DNA from: Myxococcus guangdongensis
GTDB lineage: Bacteria; Myxococcota; Myxococcia; Myxococcales; Myxococcaceae
NCBI RefSeq assembly: GCF_024198255.1
Contig: NZ_JAJVKW010000010.1
Location: 310,001-374,000 of the forward strand
Direction of reading: 5' to 3'
Length of the DNA stretch: 64,000 nt
Positions 43,371 through 51,818 of this stretch are shown here, one piece after another. A program made the translations under genes and the position numbers. Position 1 is the first letter of the stretch, and each line of letters opens with the position of its first letter. The notes under the pieces were generated by a model. It ran no database searches and was not told the DNA's origin. It saw only the letters and a list, made by a program, of their open reading frames with translations.

Positions 43371-43790
43371 TCAGGCGCCGTGCGCGCCGCCCGCGGACTC
43401 GTCCCAGAAGGACGCTTCAATCTTGTGGCCGTCCGGGTCCTTCACGAAGCAGCCGTAGTAGGGCGCGCCGTACAGCGGGCGGGGACCGGGGGCGCCGTCG
43501 TCGGTGGCGCCCGCCGCGAGCGCGGCCCGGTGGAAGGCCTGCACGGCCTCCTTCGATGAGGCGATGAAGCCGAAGTGCGTGCCATTGCCGACGTTGGCGC
43601 GCTGCCCGTCGAGGGGGGACTGCACCCAGAACTCGGGGAACTGCTTGCCGTAGGCCACGGCGTTGGGGAAGTCGAGCACCCGCTTGCAGCCGAGGGTGCC
43701 CAGCACGGCGTCGTAGAAGGCCACGGCCTTCGCGAAGTCGTTCGTGCCGAGGGAGACGTGGGAGAGGATGCTCGGGTTCGAGTCGCTCAT
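43371..43790 (-). CDS. VOC/glyoxalase-fold protein
   Basis: 139 residues. ILSHVSLGTNDFAKAVAFYD starts the first module and GCFVKDPDGHKIEASFWDE closes the second, with the His (SHVSLG) and Glu (KIEASF) in the usual metal-ligand positions. This resembles the lactoylglutathione-lyase-like subgroup with KDPDG(H/N)KIE that many genomes carry as multiple copies. The reaction is unknown; fosfomycin-type thiol transfer or glyoxalase-like activities are possible. ATG 43790. It is only 21 bases from the convergent amidohydrolase stop. Confidence 0.88.
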   Translation of the reverse strand: MSDSNPSILSHVSLGTNDFAKAVAFYDAVLGTLGCKRVLDFPNAVAYGKQFPEFWVQSPLDGQRANVGNGTHFGFIASSKEAVQAFHRAALAAGATDDGAPGPRPLYGAPYYGCFVKDPDGHKIEASFWDESAGGAHGA

Positions 43791-43835
43791 GCGCCGGCTT
43801 TAACCCGGCCTGGGCCCGCGCGCGCGCCGAATCGC

Positions 43836-44249
43836 TCAGGGGCAGTAGGGGCAGGTCGCGAGGCCCGGGTTGTCCGTCTCGAACTGGGCATACACCCGGC
43901 AGTTGTCATCGCGCCGTGACGTCTGGCCCTGGCAGCCGTAGTGGTACGCGGCCTGGCAGAAGGCGGAGGACTGCGCGTCCGCGGAGGGGCCCGAGTACGG
44001 GGTGTTGCACGCGCCCGACGTGCCGCCGCACGCGTCCACGTCGTCCTTCAGCTCCGAGGAGTCACAGGCGCTGCGCTCGCCATACGCGGAGCACGTGCGG
44101 TCGGACGGACACCACTTGCAGGCGCTGGCGACGTACTCGCTGGCGCAGCTTCCACAGGTGGAGAGCTCGGTGCAGACATCGTCCTCGAAGCAGGCGGTGA
44201 GTCCGAGGCACGACACGAGGAGCGCGAGCAGGGCGATGGGGCGAAACAC
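43836..44249 (-). CDS. Small Cys-rich lipoprotein with PSI-like domain
   Basis: 137 residues. GTG 44249 gives MFRPIALLALLVSCLGLTAC, a lipoprotein signal with LTAC lipobox. The mature part has CTELSTCGSCASEYVAS, then CKWCPSDRTC, spacing like plexin-semaphorin-integrin (PSI) modules (CxWC plus following Cys). A second Cys cluster follows (CGGTSGAC, ATCPYCP). PSI modules usually orient larger ectodomains; here it is almost the whole protein. The start codon is preceded by GGAG that is paired in a hairpin (44250-44286), which may limit translation. It is probably surface-exposed; partner unknown. Confidence 0.75.
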   Translation of the reverse strand: MFRPIALLALLVSCLGLTACFEDDVCTELSTCGSCASEYVASACKWCPSDRTCSAYGERSACDSSELKDDVDACGGTSGACNTPYSGPSADAQSSAFCQAAYHYGCQGQTSRRDDNCRVYAQFETDNPGLATCPYCP

Positions 44250-44286
44250 GGAGACTCCAGGAGCCGGGGTGACGCGGAGAGTCTCC
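44250..44286 (-). promoter_or_regulatory. 5'-leader hairpin sequestering the ribosome site of the PSI lipoprotein
   Basis: On the minus strand GGAGACTC (44286-44279) pairs perfectly with GAGTCTCC (44257-44250), with a 21-nt loop. The second arm includes part of the GGAG ribosome site (44258-44255) and ends right at the GTG start. A switch-like block of translation is possible. Perfect 8-bp arms with a large loop are only moderate evidence. Confidence 0.4.
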
Positions 44287-44347
44287 CCGGAGCGGTTCGC
44301 CCCGGGCAATGAGTCCGGGAACATCCAGGCACTTCGACGCCCACGTC

Positions 44348-45382
44348 TCACCGTGGGGCGAAGAGGCGGACCTTGCGCAGGCGGACGTGGAGTGTCTGGC
44401 CCGCGCGCACCTCGAGTGGAGGGGCCACCGCGCGCAGGAGGGTGCTGCCGACGGGGAAGCGGTACTCGGCGGCGTGGCCGAGGAACAGGCGCGCGGACAG
44501 GGGCAGGGGCGTGCCGTGCTCGCCGAGCTCCACGTCCTCGGGGCGGACCACCAGCGTGGTGGGGCCCGGGGGGGCGGGAGTCTCGGGCGGCAGCGCGAAC
44601 ACCGTGCCTCCGGGGGTGGGGTGGAAGTGGCCCTCGCGCACCTCGCCCGTGAGCACGTTGGCGCCGCCGACGAAGCCCGCGACGAACGGGGTGGCGGGCT
44701 CGCGATAGAGCGTCTGCGGCGTGTCCACCTGTTCGAGCACGCCCTGGTTCATCACCGCGATGCGGTCCGACAGCGCGAGCGCCTCTGCCTGGTCATGCGT
44801 GACGAAGACGAGCGTGGTGCCCAGCCGCGCGCGCAGGGTGGCGATCTCCGCGCGCATCTGCTCGCGCAGCGCCGCGTCCAGGTTGGAGAGGGGCTCGTCG
44901 AGCAGCAGCACGCGGGGGCTCGCCACCAGGGCGCGCGCGAGCGCCACGCGCTGCAGCTGTCCGCCCGACAGCTCATGGGGCCTGCGCGTGGCCAGGTGCT
45001 CCAGGCGGACCTGTCTCAACGCCTCGCGCACGCGGGGGGCGAGCTCCGCTTTCGGCACGCGGCGCAGCGCCAGCGGATAGGCCACGTTCTCCTCGACGGA
45101 GCGGTGGGGCCAGACGGCATAGCCCTGGAACACCATGCCCAGCCCGCGCCGCTCGGGCGGCACGCGCACGCCGGGGCCGGCCACCGTCTCCTCGCCGATG
45201 CGGATGACGCCCGAGTCCGGATGCTCCAGGCCCGCGAGCATGCGCAGCGTCGTCGTCTTCCCGCAGCCGGAGGGACCCAGCAGCGACACCAGCTCGCCCT
45301 CGTGGACGTCCAGGCTCAGGCCTCGCACCACGGGCGTGGCGCCGTAGGACTTGAACACGGACTGCAACGCAATCGCCGCCAT
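44348..45382 (-). CDS. Iron(III)/FbpC-type ABC importer ATP-binding protein
   Basis: 344 residues. Walker A GPSGCGKTT, Q-loop MVFQGYAVWPHRSV (the AVWPH form is typical of FbpC/PotA-like subunits), signature LSGGQLQRVALARALV, Walker B VLLLDEPLSNLD, switch FVTHD. A C-terminal TOBE-type domain (about 240-340) senses or regulates. It powers import for the permease and binding protein upstream. The ATG shares one base with the permease stop (TGATG). The predicted cargo is Fe3+ or a phosphonate such as 2-aminoethylphosphonate. Confidence 0.93.
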   Translation of the reverse strand: MAAIALQSVFKSYGATPVVRGLSLDVHEGELVSLLGPSGCGKTTTLRMLAGLEHPDSGVIRIGEETVAGPGVRVPPERRGLGMVFQGYAVWPHRSVEENVAYPLALRRVPKAELAPRVREALRQVRLEHLATRRPHELSGGQLQRVALARALVASPRVLLLDEPLSNLDAALREQMRAEIATLRARLGTTLVFVTHDQAEALALSDRIAVMNQGVLEQVDTPQTLYREPATPFVAGFVGGANVLTGEVREGHFHPTPGGTVFALPPETPAPPGPTTLVVRPEDVELGEHGTPLPLSARLFLGHAAEYRFPVGSTLLRAVAPPLEVRAGQTLHVRLRKVRLFAPR

Positions 45383-47046
45383 CACCGCGTCTCCGTCGCG
45401 CGCCGCGACACCAGCGCGAGCACCGCGTGTCCCGACACCACCAGCGCCACGAAGGCGCACGCGAGCACCGCCGCCGCCGCCGGGTCCGCGTAGCTCTGCA
45501 AGTCGAACAGCAGCTTGCCCAACACCTCCGAGCCCGCGGGCACCAGCAGCACGGACATGGTGATCTCCGTCGCGCACGCCAGGAAGGTCAGGATGAAGGC
45601 CACCGTCAACGCGGGCCGCAGCAGCGGCAGCGGCACGTCGAGGAACGCGCGCAGCAAGCCCGCGCCCGACACGCGCGCCGCCTCCGTCAGCGAGGGGTCC
45701 AGCTGCGCGAGCGCCTCCGACGCGTTGCGGGTGCCCAGCGCCAGGTACTTCCCCGCGTACGCGACGAGCAGCAGCCACGGCGTGTGCGCCAGCGCCAGCA
45801 CGAAGGCCACGCGGTCCACGAGGATGAAGCGCCAGTCGCGCGAGAAGGCGACGAGCAGCGCCAACGCCAGCACCGTGCCGGGCACCGCGTAGGGCCAGAC
45901 GGCGAGCGCCTCCACGCCCGCTCCCAGGCGACGCAAGGCCCGCTGGAGCAGCGCCGCCGCGAGCCCCAGGCCACACACCAGCGCGCCCGCGCCCGTCGCG
46001 AGCAGCAGGCTCAAGCCCGTGGCGCGCAGCGTGCGCGGCTCGAACAGCACGCCGGACCAGTGCGACAGCGTCAACTCCTCCCACGCGAGCCGCGCCCCGA
46101 AGCCCCGCTGCAGCGAGGTGAGGAGGATGGCGCCCAGGGGCAGCAGCACCAGCAGCGCGCAGGCCCCCGCCACGCCCCCGGCGCAGAGCCCCCGCGCGCG
46201 GCCCAGGGACAGGGGACGTGGGGACAACCCCTTCCCCGAGCTCAGCCGCACGCGCCCCGAGCGCCCGAGCGCCCACGTGGCGAGCAGCGACAGCGGCGTG
46301 AGCAGGAGCAACACGAGCGCGAGCGTGCTGGCGCGCCCCAGGCCCTCGTCGCCCAGCAGCACCAGTTCATAGATGCGCGTGGTGAGCACGCGGGTGGGCG
46401 GCGTCGCGGACACGCCCAGCAGGTACGGCACGCCGAACGACGACGCGGCCATGAGGAACACCATCACCGCGCCGGACAGCAGCGACGGCAGCACCAGCGG
46501 CGCCGTCGTCGTCAACACCGCGCGCAGGGGCGAGGCGCCGCACACGCGCGCGGCCTCCTCCAGCGCGGGGTCCACGCGCCTGAGCGCCGCGGCGCCCGCG
46601 AGCAGCACCAGCGGGAGGCCGGACACCCCTTCGACGAAGGCGATGCCCACCGGGCCGTGGATGTCGAGCGTGCCCTGTCCCAGCATGCGATTGAGATAGC
46701 CCGCGCGGGGGCTGGCCAATGACAACCAGCCCATGCCCCAGATGAAGGCGGGGATGGCGGAGGGCAGGGTGAAGAGCACGGTGAAGGCGCCGCGCAGCGG
46801 CAGGTCCGTGCGGAACAGCAGCAGCGACAGCGGCGTGCCCAGCACCAGCGCGAGCAACGCCGCGCCTGCCGAGATGGCCAGCGTGTTGAACAGCGCGCCG
46901 GTCTCCGCGCCCAGGCCGCCCATCCCCGAGTCGCCCGACTCCGCGCCGAGCCCGCGCGCGAGCAGCGCCACCACCGGGCCCACCGCGAAGGCGAGCAGCG
47001 GCACCAGCCACGCGACGAGCCCCAGCCACCGCGAGGAAAACCTCAT
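45382..47046 (-). CDS. FbpB-type ABC importer permease (two fused half-domains)
   Basis: 554 residues with about 12 membrane helices in two repeats. Each repeat carries an EAA loop: EEAARVCGASPLRAVL at about 180 and TEAARVSGAGLLRAFL at about 455, which dock with the ATPase. The doubled arrangement in one chain is the FbpB/ThiP-like form seen in iron(III) and thiamine importers. The start at ATG 47046 overlaps the binding-protein stop by four bases (ATGA), and the stop overlaps the ATPase start by one. Inner membrane. Confidence 0.92.
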   Translation of the reverse strand: MRFSSRWLGLVAWLVPLLAFAVGPVVALLARGLGAESGDSGMGGLGAETGALFNTLAISAGAALLALVLGTPLSLLLFRTDLPLRGAFTVLFTLPSAIPAFIWGMGWLSLASPRAGYLNRMLGQGTLDIHGPVGIAFVEGVSGLPLVLLAGAAALRRVDPALEEAARVCGASPLRAVLTTTAPLVLPSLLSGAVMVFLMAASSFGVPYLLGVSATPPTRVLTTRIYELVLLGDEGLGRASTLALVLLLLTPLSLLATWALGRSGRVRLSSGKGLSPRPLSLGRARGLCAGGVAGACALLVLLPLGAILLTSLQRGFGARLAWEELTLSHWSGVLFEPRTLRATGLSLLLATGAGALVCGLGLAAALLQRALRRLGAGVEALAVWPYAVPGTVLALALLVAFSRDWRFILVDRVAFVLALAHTPWLLLVAYAGKYLALGTRNASEALAQLDPSLTEAARVSGAGLLRAFLDVPLPLLRPALTVAFILTFLACATEITMSVLLVPAGSEVLGKLLFDLQSYADPAAAAVLACAFVALVVSGHAVLALVSRRATETR

Positions 47047-48089
47047 CGCGCGAACGCCCGGCTGAAGGCTTCCTTGATGGCGCTCCCCCGCGTGAGCCCC
47101 TGCTCCAGGAGGGGCGGCGTCCACGGCTGCGTGCGTCGCAGCAGCGCGTCCACGCCCGGCTCCTCGCGAGGGCCCCGCAGCCGGGGGTCCACCGCGTGCA
47201 TGTCTCCCTTCTCGACGATGAGGCGCTGGCCCTCGGGGGACAGCAGCACATCCACCACGGCGCGAGCGGCCACGGGGTTGGGCGTTCCGGCGAGGATGGC
47301 CACGGGGCCGGGGATGGTGACGGCGCCGTCGGTGGGCCAGACGACGTGGAGCTTGCTGCCGCGTGCCTGGGCCGTCAGCGCGTTCTCCAGCAGCAGCACG
47401 CCCGCGTCGGCCTCGCCGCTCTCGACCTTCTGGAGCACCGCCGCGTTGCCTCCGGCCACGAGCGCGCCCTGCGCGCGCAGGCCGGTGAAGTACGCCTCGC
47501 CGTACTTGGAATGACAGAACACCGCCCACGTGAAGGCGGTGCCCGACGTGAGCGGGTCGCCGATGGCCACGCGCCCCTTCCAGCTCCCATCCACCAGCGC
47601 CGCGAACGAGGTGGGCGCAGGCGGCGAGCCCTCGCGATGCACCAGCACCATGGTGGACACGCGGATGGCGGCGTAGCGCGCATCCAGGTCCACCAACGCG
47701 CGTGGGGCGCGCAGCACGTGCACGGACGCATACGGCAGGAAGGCCCCCTCGCGCGCGAGCCGCTCGACGAGGAACGGGTCCGACGCGGAGAGGATGTCCG
47801 CGCGCACGGCGCCCGCGGAGCGCTCGGCCTCCAGTCGGCTGGCCACCTTCTCGCTGCCGGCCTGGTACCAGCGCACCGTGACGCCCGGGAGCTTCTTCTT
47901 CAGGAGCGGCTCCATCGCGTCCAGCACGTGCTGATACATGGACGTGTAGACCCAGACCTCCCCCGACGGAGCGCCCGCGTGCGTGGCGGTGGCGCCGGAG
48001 GCGGGCGCGGCGGACTCGATGCGGCACGCGGCGAGCACCGCCAGCGCGGCGGACAGGCCCACGGCCCGGGCGAGGTGGGGAAGGGACAT
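47043..48089 (-). CDS. Periplasmic substrate-binding lipoprotein of the Fe3+-type ABC importer
   Basis: 348 residues. Signal peptide ending LAVLAAC-RIES (lipobox), then the SBP fold: VYTSMYQHVLDAM, the switch region ARGSKLHVVWPTDGA and PNPVAARAVVDVLLSPEGQRL. It resembles FbpA/AfuA-like proteins that bind ferric iron or small anions; the ligating residues were not mapped. First gene of the SBP-permease-ATPase operon on the minus strand. ATG 48089 is used; a GTG at 48110 would add seven residues. Divergent from a MarR gene across 141 bases, which may control it. Confidence 0.9.
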   Translation of the reverse strand: MSLPHLARAVGLSAALAVLAACRIESAAPASGATATHAGAPSGEVWVYTSMYQHVLDAMEPLLKKKLPGVTVRWYQAGSEKVASRLEAERSAGAVRADILSASDPFLVERLAREGAFLPYASVHVLRAPRALVDLDARYAAIRVSTMVLVHREGSPPAPTSFAALVDGSWKGRVAIGDPLTSGTAFTWAVFCHSKYGEAYFTGLRAQGALVAGGNAAVLQKVESGEADAGVLLLENALTAQARGSKLHVVWPTDGAVTIPGPVAILAGTPNPVAARAVVDVLLSPEGQRLIVEKGDMHAVDPRLRGPREEPGVDALLRRTQPWTPPLLEQGLTRGSAIKEAFSRAFAR

Positions 48090-48193
48090 GGGTCTGCGAT
48101 TATGCGACACGAACGCCGAAAGTCCTGGGGGGCGATGTCACGAAAGGACCCATGGGTCCACGAAGACAGGGCCAGGTCCCCGGAGGACCCGCA

Positions 48194-48214
48194 TTGCACA
48201 ACCTTGGATGTGAA
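48194..48214. promoter_or_regulatory. Candidate MarR operator (imperfect dyad)
   Basis: TTGCACAACC and, inverted, TTCACATCC form an imperfect dyad with one indel, in the 141-bp gap between the MarR gene and the importer operon. MarR-type regulators often bind such sites beside their own divergent target. The match is weak. Confidence 0.28.
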
Positions 48215-48230
48215 TGCGACACAGTGCCGC

Positions 48231-48725
48231 ATGTCACGCCGGATGGAAGACGTGGACGTGCGCCTCGACTCGCTGGACCTGGGGTACCTGGCCCTCTTCG
48301 TGGGGCAGCGGATGAACGACCAGGTGCTGGAGGAGCTCCACGCCGCGGGCTTCACCGGCCTGCGTCATTCGCATGGCTATGTCTTCCAGCACCTGTTGGG
48401 GGGCGCGCGCACCATCAGCGAGCTGGCGAAGCTGTTGGGCGTGACGCAGCAGGCGGCGTCCAAGTCCGTCGCGGAGCTGGAGTCGCTGGGCTACGTGGAG
48501 AAGACGGAGGCCGGGGACGCGCGCGTGCGTCAGGTGGCCCTGTCGGCGCGAGGGCTCGCGTCGGTGGAGAAGTCCCGGGCGCTGCGCTCCGCGCTCCAGA
48601 AGCGCTTCGAGCGCCAGCACGGCGCGGGCCCGGTGGAGGAGGCCCGGACGCTGCTCGCGGGCATGCTCGTGTCGCTGGGCGGCGAGGACGCGGTGCGCCG
48701 CCGCCGGGTGCGCCAGCCTCGTTGA
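48231..48725 (+). CDS. MarR-family transcriptional regulator
   Basis: 164 residues. Winged HTH in the middle: ARTISELAKLLGVTQQAASK (helix-turn-helix), ELESLGYVEKTEAGDARVRQ (the wing with the D-x-R motif), then LSARG and a long dimerisation helix. MarR proteins are dimeric repressors released by small ligands or oxidation. ATG 48231, with ATG 48243 as a second possibility. It is divergent from the ABC importer operon, its most likely target. It ends before a long hairpin shared with the converging cytochrome-like gene. Confidence 0.93.
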   Translation: MSRRMEDVDVRLDSLDLGYLALFVGQRMNDQVLEELHAAGFTGLRHSHGYVFQHLLGGARTISELAKLLGVTQQAASKSVAELESLGYVEKTEAGDARVRQVALSARGLASVEKSRALRSALQKRFERQHGAGPVEEARTLLAGMLVSLGGEDAVRRRRVRQPR

Positions 48726-48740
48726 GGCGCTGAAAGGCGA

Positions 48741-48781
48741 AGGCCCTCCGCCGCGCCTCGAGGGGCATCGGCGAAGGGCCT
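48741..48781. terminator. Bidirectional hairpin between convergent genes
   Basis: AGGCCCTCCGCCG (48741-48753) pairs with CGGCGAAGGGCCT (48769-48781) over 13 positions with one mismatch and a 15-nt loop. It lies between the MarR stop (48725) and the cytochrome-like stop (48810). No T-run follows, so termination may need Rho or both directions use it as a block. Confidence 0.6.
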
Positions 48782-48809
48782 CACCAACACTCAGGACGAT
48801 GTCGTGCCG

Positions 48810-50069
48810 CTACTTGCAGGACTGCGGCGGCATGGCGTCAATCCAATCCGCGATGAGCTGCGAGCCCACGTCGTGGCGCAGGGCGCGGCCAATCTCCGGC
48901 ATCATCTTCCCCGACTCCTCGGTGTTCATCCGGTACCAGAGGATGGACGTCGAGTGGTCTCCGGGGACGATGTCGAACTCACCGCCCACGCCGCTGCCCG
49001 CGGAGCCCGGGCGCTTGCAGTAGCCCAGGCTGAACTCGTCCGTCGTCTTGATGTCCAGGAACAGCCGGCTGGTGATGCCCGGCTGCGCCTTCGGGTTGTG
49101 GCAATGCGCGCAGTTGATGTCCAGGTACGTGCGCGCCCGCTCGGCCACCGTGGCCTCCGTGGCGTCGAACGCGTTCGGCGCGCGAGGCACGCCCGTGGCC
49201 GGCAGCCCGCCCAGCTTCCCCAGCGCCGCCAGGTGCTGGAGCTGGTTGACCGGCTGACCGTCGTAGACGTGCTCCCGGTTCAGGTAGCGCGCCTTGACGC
49301 CGATGGGCACCAGGTACTGGTTGTCCTGCGCGTCCACCTCGTGGTGGCACTTCTGGCACTGGTTGCGCTGGGGCACCAGGTAGTCGAACGTCTTCTTCAC
49401 GCCCTCGGCGTCGATGAACTCGAAGTTCTTGAACACCTTGCCACCCACGGCCTTGTCCGCCTCCGTGAGCGCGTCATTCCAGACGTAGGGATACGCCTCC
49501 CAGCCGCTCGGCTGACGCACCAGGATGCGCGTCTCCAGCGGGCGCACGTTCTTGTCCGGCTCCCGGAAGTCCGCCGGGTACGCGAACGTCTTGGTGATGA
49601 TGGTCCCCACCGGCAAGTCCAGCACGTCGTTCTGCGAATACAGCGCCTTCTTGCCGTCCGGCACATACAGCGTGCGGGACTTCAGCGAGTAGTCGGAGAA
49701 CAGCGGCGTGGTCAGCTCGTACGGGAGGTTGCCCGCCACGGGCTGGAAGTCCCCCGTCGCCGGGGTGCCCGTGAAGAGCTTCAGGTCCGACAGCTTGTTC
49801 GGGATGACCACCGTGCCCGGAGGCCCGGCGTCGGGCGTGCCGGCGTCGGGAGGCCCCGCGTCCGGCGGTCCCGCGTCGGGGGGCCCGGCGTCGGGAGGAC
49901 CCGCGTCAGGCACCCCCGCGTCCGGCGTGCCGGCATCCTCTTGCGAGGGATTGCCCGCGTCCGGCGTGGGCACGTTGCCCGGTGGGTCCTCGTCACCGGA
50001 GCAGGCGGCCACCGCCGCGGCGAGCAGCACCGCGGCGAGGCCCAGGTGTTTCGTGTACGGCGCGCGCAT
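48810..50069 (-). CDS. Exported diheme c-type cytochrome-like lipoprotein (SO2930/TIGR03806-like)
   Basis: 419 residues. Signal peptide ends AAVAAC (lipobox). A PDAG repeat linker (about 45-85; repeating PDAGPP) follows. The body carries CQKCHH (about residue 255) and CAHCHN (about 325), two CxxCH haem motifs, among segments typical of the TIGR03806 family. That family is known to occur next to TIGR03805 beta-helix lipoproteins, exactly as here (next gene upstream on the same strand, about 28 bases). Probably electron transfer at the cell surface or outer membrane. ATG 50069 is preferred to GTG 50096. Confidence 0.85.
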   Translation of the reverse strand: MRAPYTKHLGLAAVLLAAAVAACSGDEDPPGNVPTPDAGNPSQEDAGTPDAGVPDAGPPDAGPPDAGPPDAGPPDAGTPDAGPPGTVVIPNKLSDLKLFTGTPATGDFQPVAGNLPYELTTPLFSDYSLKSRTLYVPDGKKALYSQNDVLDLPVGTIITKTFAYPADFREPDKNVRPLETRILVRQPSGWEAYPYVWNDALTEADKAVGGKVFKNFEFIDAEGVKKTFDYLVPQRNQCQKCHHEVDAQDNQYLVPIGVKARYLNREHVYDGQPVNQLQHLAALGKLGGLPATGVPRAPNAFDATEATVAERARTYLDINCAHCHNPKAQPGITSRLFLDIKTTDEFSLGYCKRPGSAGSGVGGEFDIVPGDHSTSILWYRMNTEESGKMMPEIGRALRHDVGSQLIADWIDAMPPQSCK

Positions 50070-50097
50070 GGCGACGGGTGTCCTCGGTCCGCTCACT

Positions 50098-51609
50098 TCA
50101 GGGGAGCGCCAGCGCGGGCGCGAAGCCGCGGCAGTTGAACGGCTCGGCGCCCTGGTCGTAGCGCGCCGTCGCGGCCCACGCCGCCGGGGCGTTGGCCGGC
50201 TGCGCCGTCAGGTACGTCTGCACCGACTGCAGGTCCAGGTCCACCACCGCCTGCTTCGTCGTGGCCGGCACCGTGTTGTTGTAGAAGCACAGGTTCAGCG
50301 CGTTGGGCTCGCGGCCCTCCTCGCGCGGCGCCGGGTCGATGCCGTCCCACAGCACGTGCTCCACGCGCTCCACGCCGTGCACCGCCTTGCCGTACGCGTA
50401 CAGGTTGAACATCAGCGCGCCCAGCGGGCGGCGCTGCAGGTCCGGCTGGCCGTTGTCCACGTTCGCGCCGCTGCCACCCAGGAACGTGTTGTCGTGGATG
50501 GACACGTCGCCGGTGTTGAAGTTGAAGAAGCCCGCCGACCACAGCAGGGGGTTGGGCTCGATGGCCAGACCGCTGAGCACCGCGATGTCCACGGAGCCGT
50601 TGTCACCCCACGTGTTGCCCACGAACTCCACCCGGCGCGACGCCAGGATGAACGTGCCCGTGCCCGCCGGCACCTGCGACACCGTGCTGCTGCTGGCCGT
50701 CACCGACGCGAAGTTGGGCCGGTTGTTGCCGGTGATGGTGTTCTTGGTGATGAGGATGTCGGTGCCCTTGATGGGGTTGCCCGGCAAATCGAACACCACC
50801 AGGCCCGTGGTGTTGTCGATGGCCGTGTTGCCCTCCACGTAGGCGAAGCGCGTGTTCTCGATTTCGATGCCCGCCACGTTCTTCTTCGCGATGTTGCGCC
50901 GGACGATGGTGTAGCGCGTCTGGCCCACGTAGATGCCCGCGTCCGCGGCGTTGTACGCCTCGCAGTCCTCGATGAGCACGTAGCGCGACTTCACCGGGTA
51001 GATGCCGTACTTGCCGTTGTTCTCGTCGTTCTCCACCGCCCACTCGGTGCGGATGCGCTGGATGAACACGTTGGACGAGTTCTCCACCCGCAGCGCGTCC
51101 TTCTTCGCGTTCCACAGCGCCACGTCCTTCACCGTGAACAGCTTGCCCACCACGTCCAGGCCGTTGGTGTTGGCGGCCGCGTTGGTGAAGTCCAGCACGG
51201 TGCTGGCGGCGCCGCCGGTGCCCTCGCCCTGCGCGCCCCGACCCGCGCCGACGATGGTGATGCCGTCCTGGCGGATGGTCACCGCGTTGTCGAACTTGAA
51301 CGTGCCCGCGCCCAGCTGCACCGTGGTGCACGGCTGCAAGTCATTGACGGCGTTCTGCAGGTCCTGCTCCTGACCCGGATTGAAGGTCAGCGTCTTGCGC
51401 TGCGCGTCGGTACACGAGAACTCGGCCGGCCACACGTTGCCTGAGCCGGAGTCCGGCGTGCCGGAGTCAGGCGTGCCAGCGTCCGTCGCGGGCTGCCCCG
51501 GGCTCGGGTTGGGGTTCGCGAACTGACGGTCCTCGTCGTCGTCCGAGCAGGCGGGAAGGGCCAGCAGACTCAGCGCGGCGACGAGCACGGCACGTGACAG
51601 ACGGTTCAT
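50098..51609 (-). CDS. Parallel beta-helix lipoprotein (TIGR03805-like), partner of the diheme protein
   Basis: 503 residues. The signal peptide ends ALPAC (lipobox) and a PDSG linker follows. The rest is a right-handed parallel beta-helix with regular turns (GIYPVKSRYVLIEDCEAYN, TIVRRNIAKKNVAGIEIENT, LVVFDLPGNPIKG). Family TIGR03805 regularly pairs with TIGR03806, whose homologue follows 28 bases downstream. Known carbohydrate-acting beta-helix enzymes share the fold, but no catalytic residues were identified. GGAGGA precedes the ATG. First gene of the pair; divergent from the DUF3445 gene. Confidence 0.88.
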   Translation of the reverse strand: MNRLSRAVLVAALSLLALPACSDDDEDRQFANPNPSPGQPATDAGTPDSGTPDSGSGNVWPAEFSCTDAQRKTLTFNPGQEQDLQNAVNDLQPCTTVQLGAGTFKFDNAVTIRQDGITIVGAGRGAQGEGTGGAASTVLDFTNAAANTNGLDVVGKLFTVKDVALWNAKKDALRVENSSNVFIQRIRTEWAVENDENNGKYGIYPVKSRYVLIEDCEAYNAADAGIYVGQTRYTIVRRNIAKKNVAGIEIENTRFAYVEGNTAIDNTTGLVVFDLPGNPIKGTDILITKNTITGNNRPNFASVTASSSTVSQVPAGTGTFILASRRVEFVGNTWGDNGSVDIAVLSGLAIEPNPLLWSAGFFNFNTGDVSIHDNTFLGGSGANVDNGQPDLQRRPLGALMFNLYAYGKAVHGVERVEHVLWDGIDPAPREEGREPNALNLCFYNNTVPATTKQAVVDLDLQSVQTYLTAQPANAPAAWAATARYDQGAEPFNCRGFAPALALP

Positions 51610-51818
51610 CAGGCTTCCTCCAGGATTTGGCCATGCCCCCTCGTGTCTCGACGGGGAGCGGAGCGGGGCGGGGCCAAGGGATGGCGCGAATCCTCATCCC
51701 GGCGGCGCCCGACCTCAAGGGTGAGGTGAGGAATTCCTTCGCGCCTGGGTTTCGTGACGCGCTGCGATGTGCAAGGAATGGCTGGCTGTATTTTTCTCGG
51801 GCCTGGAGCTCCGTCCAC

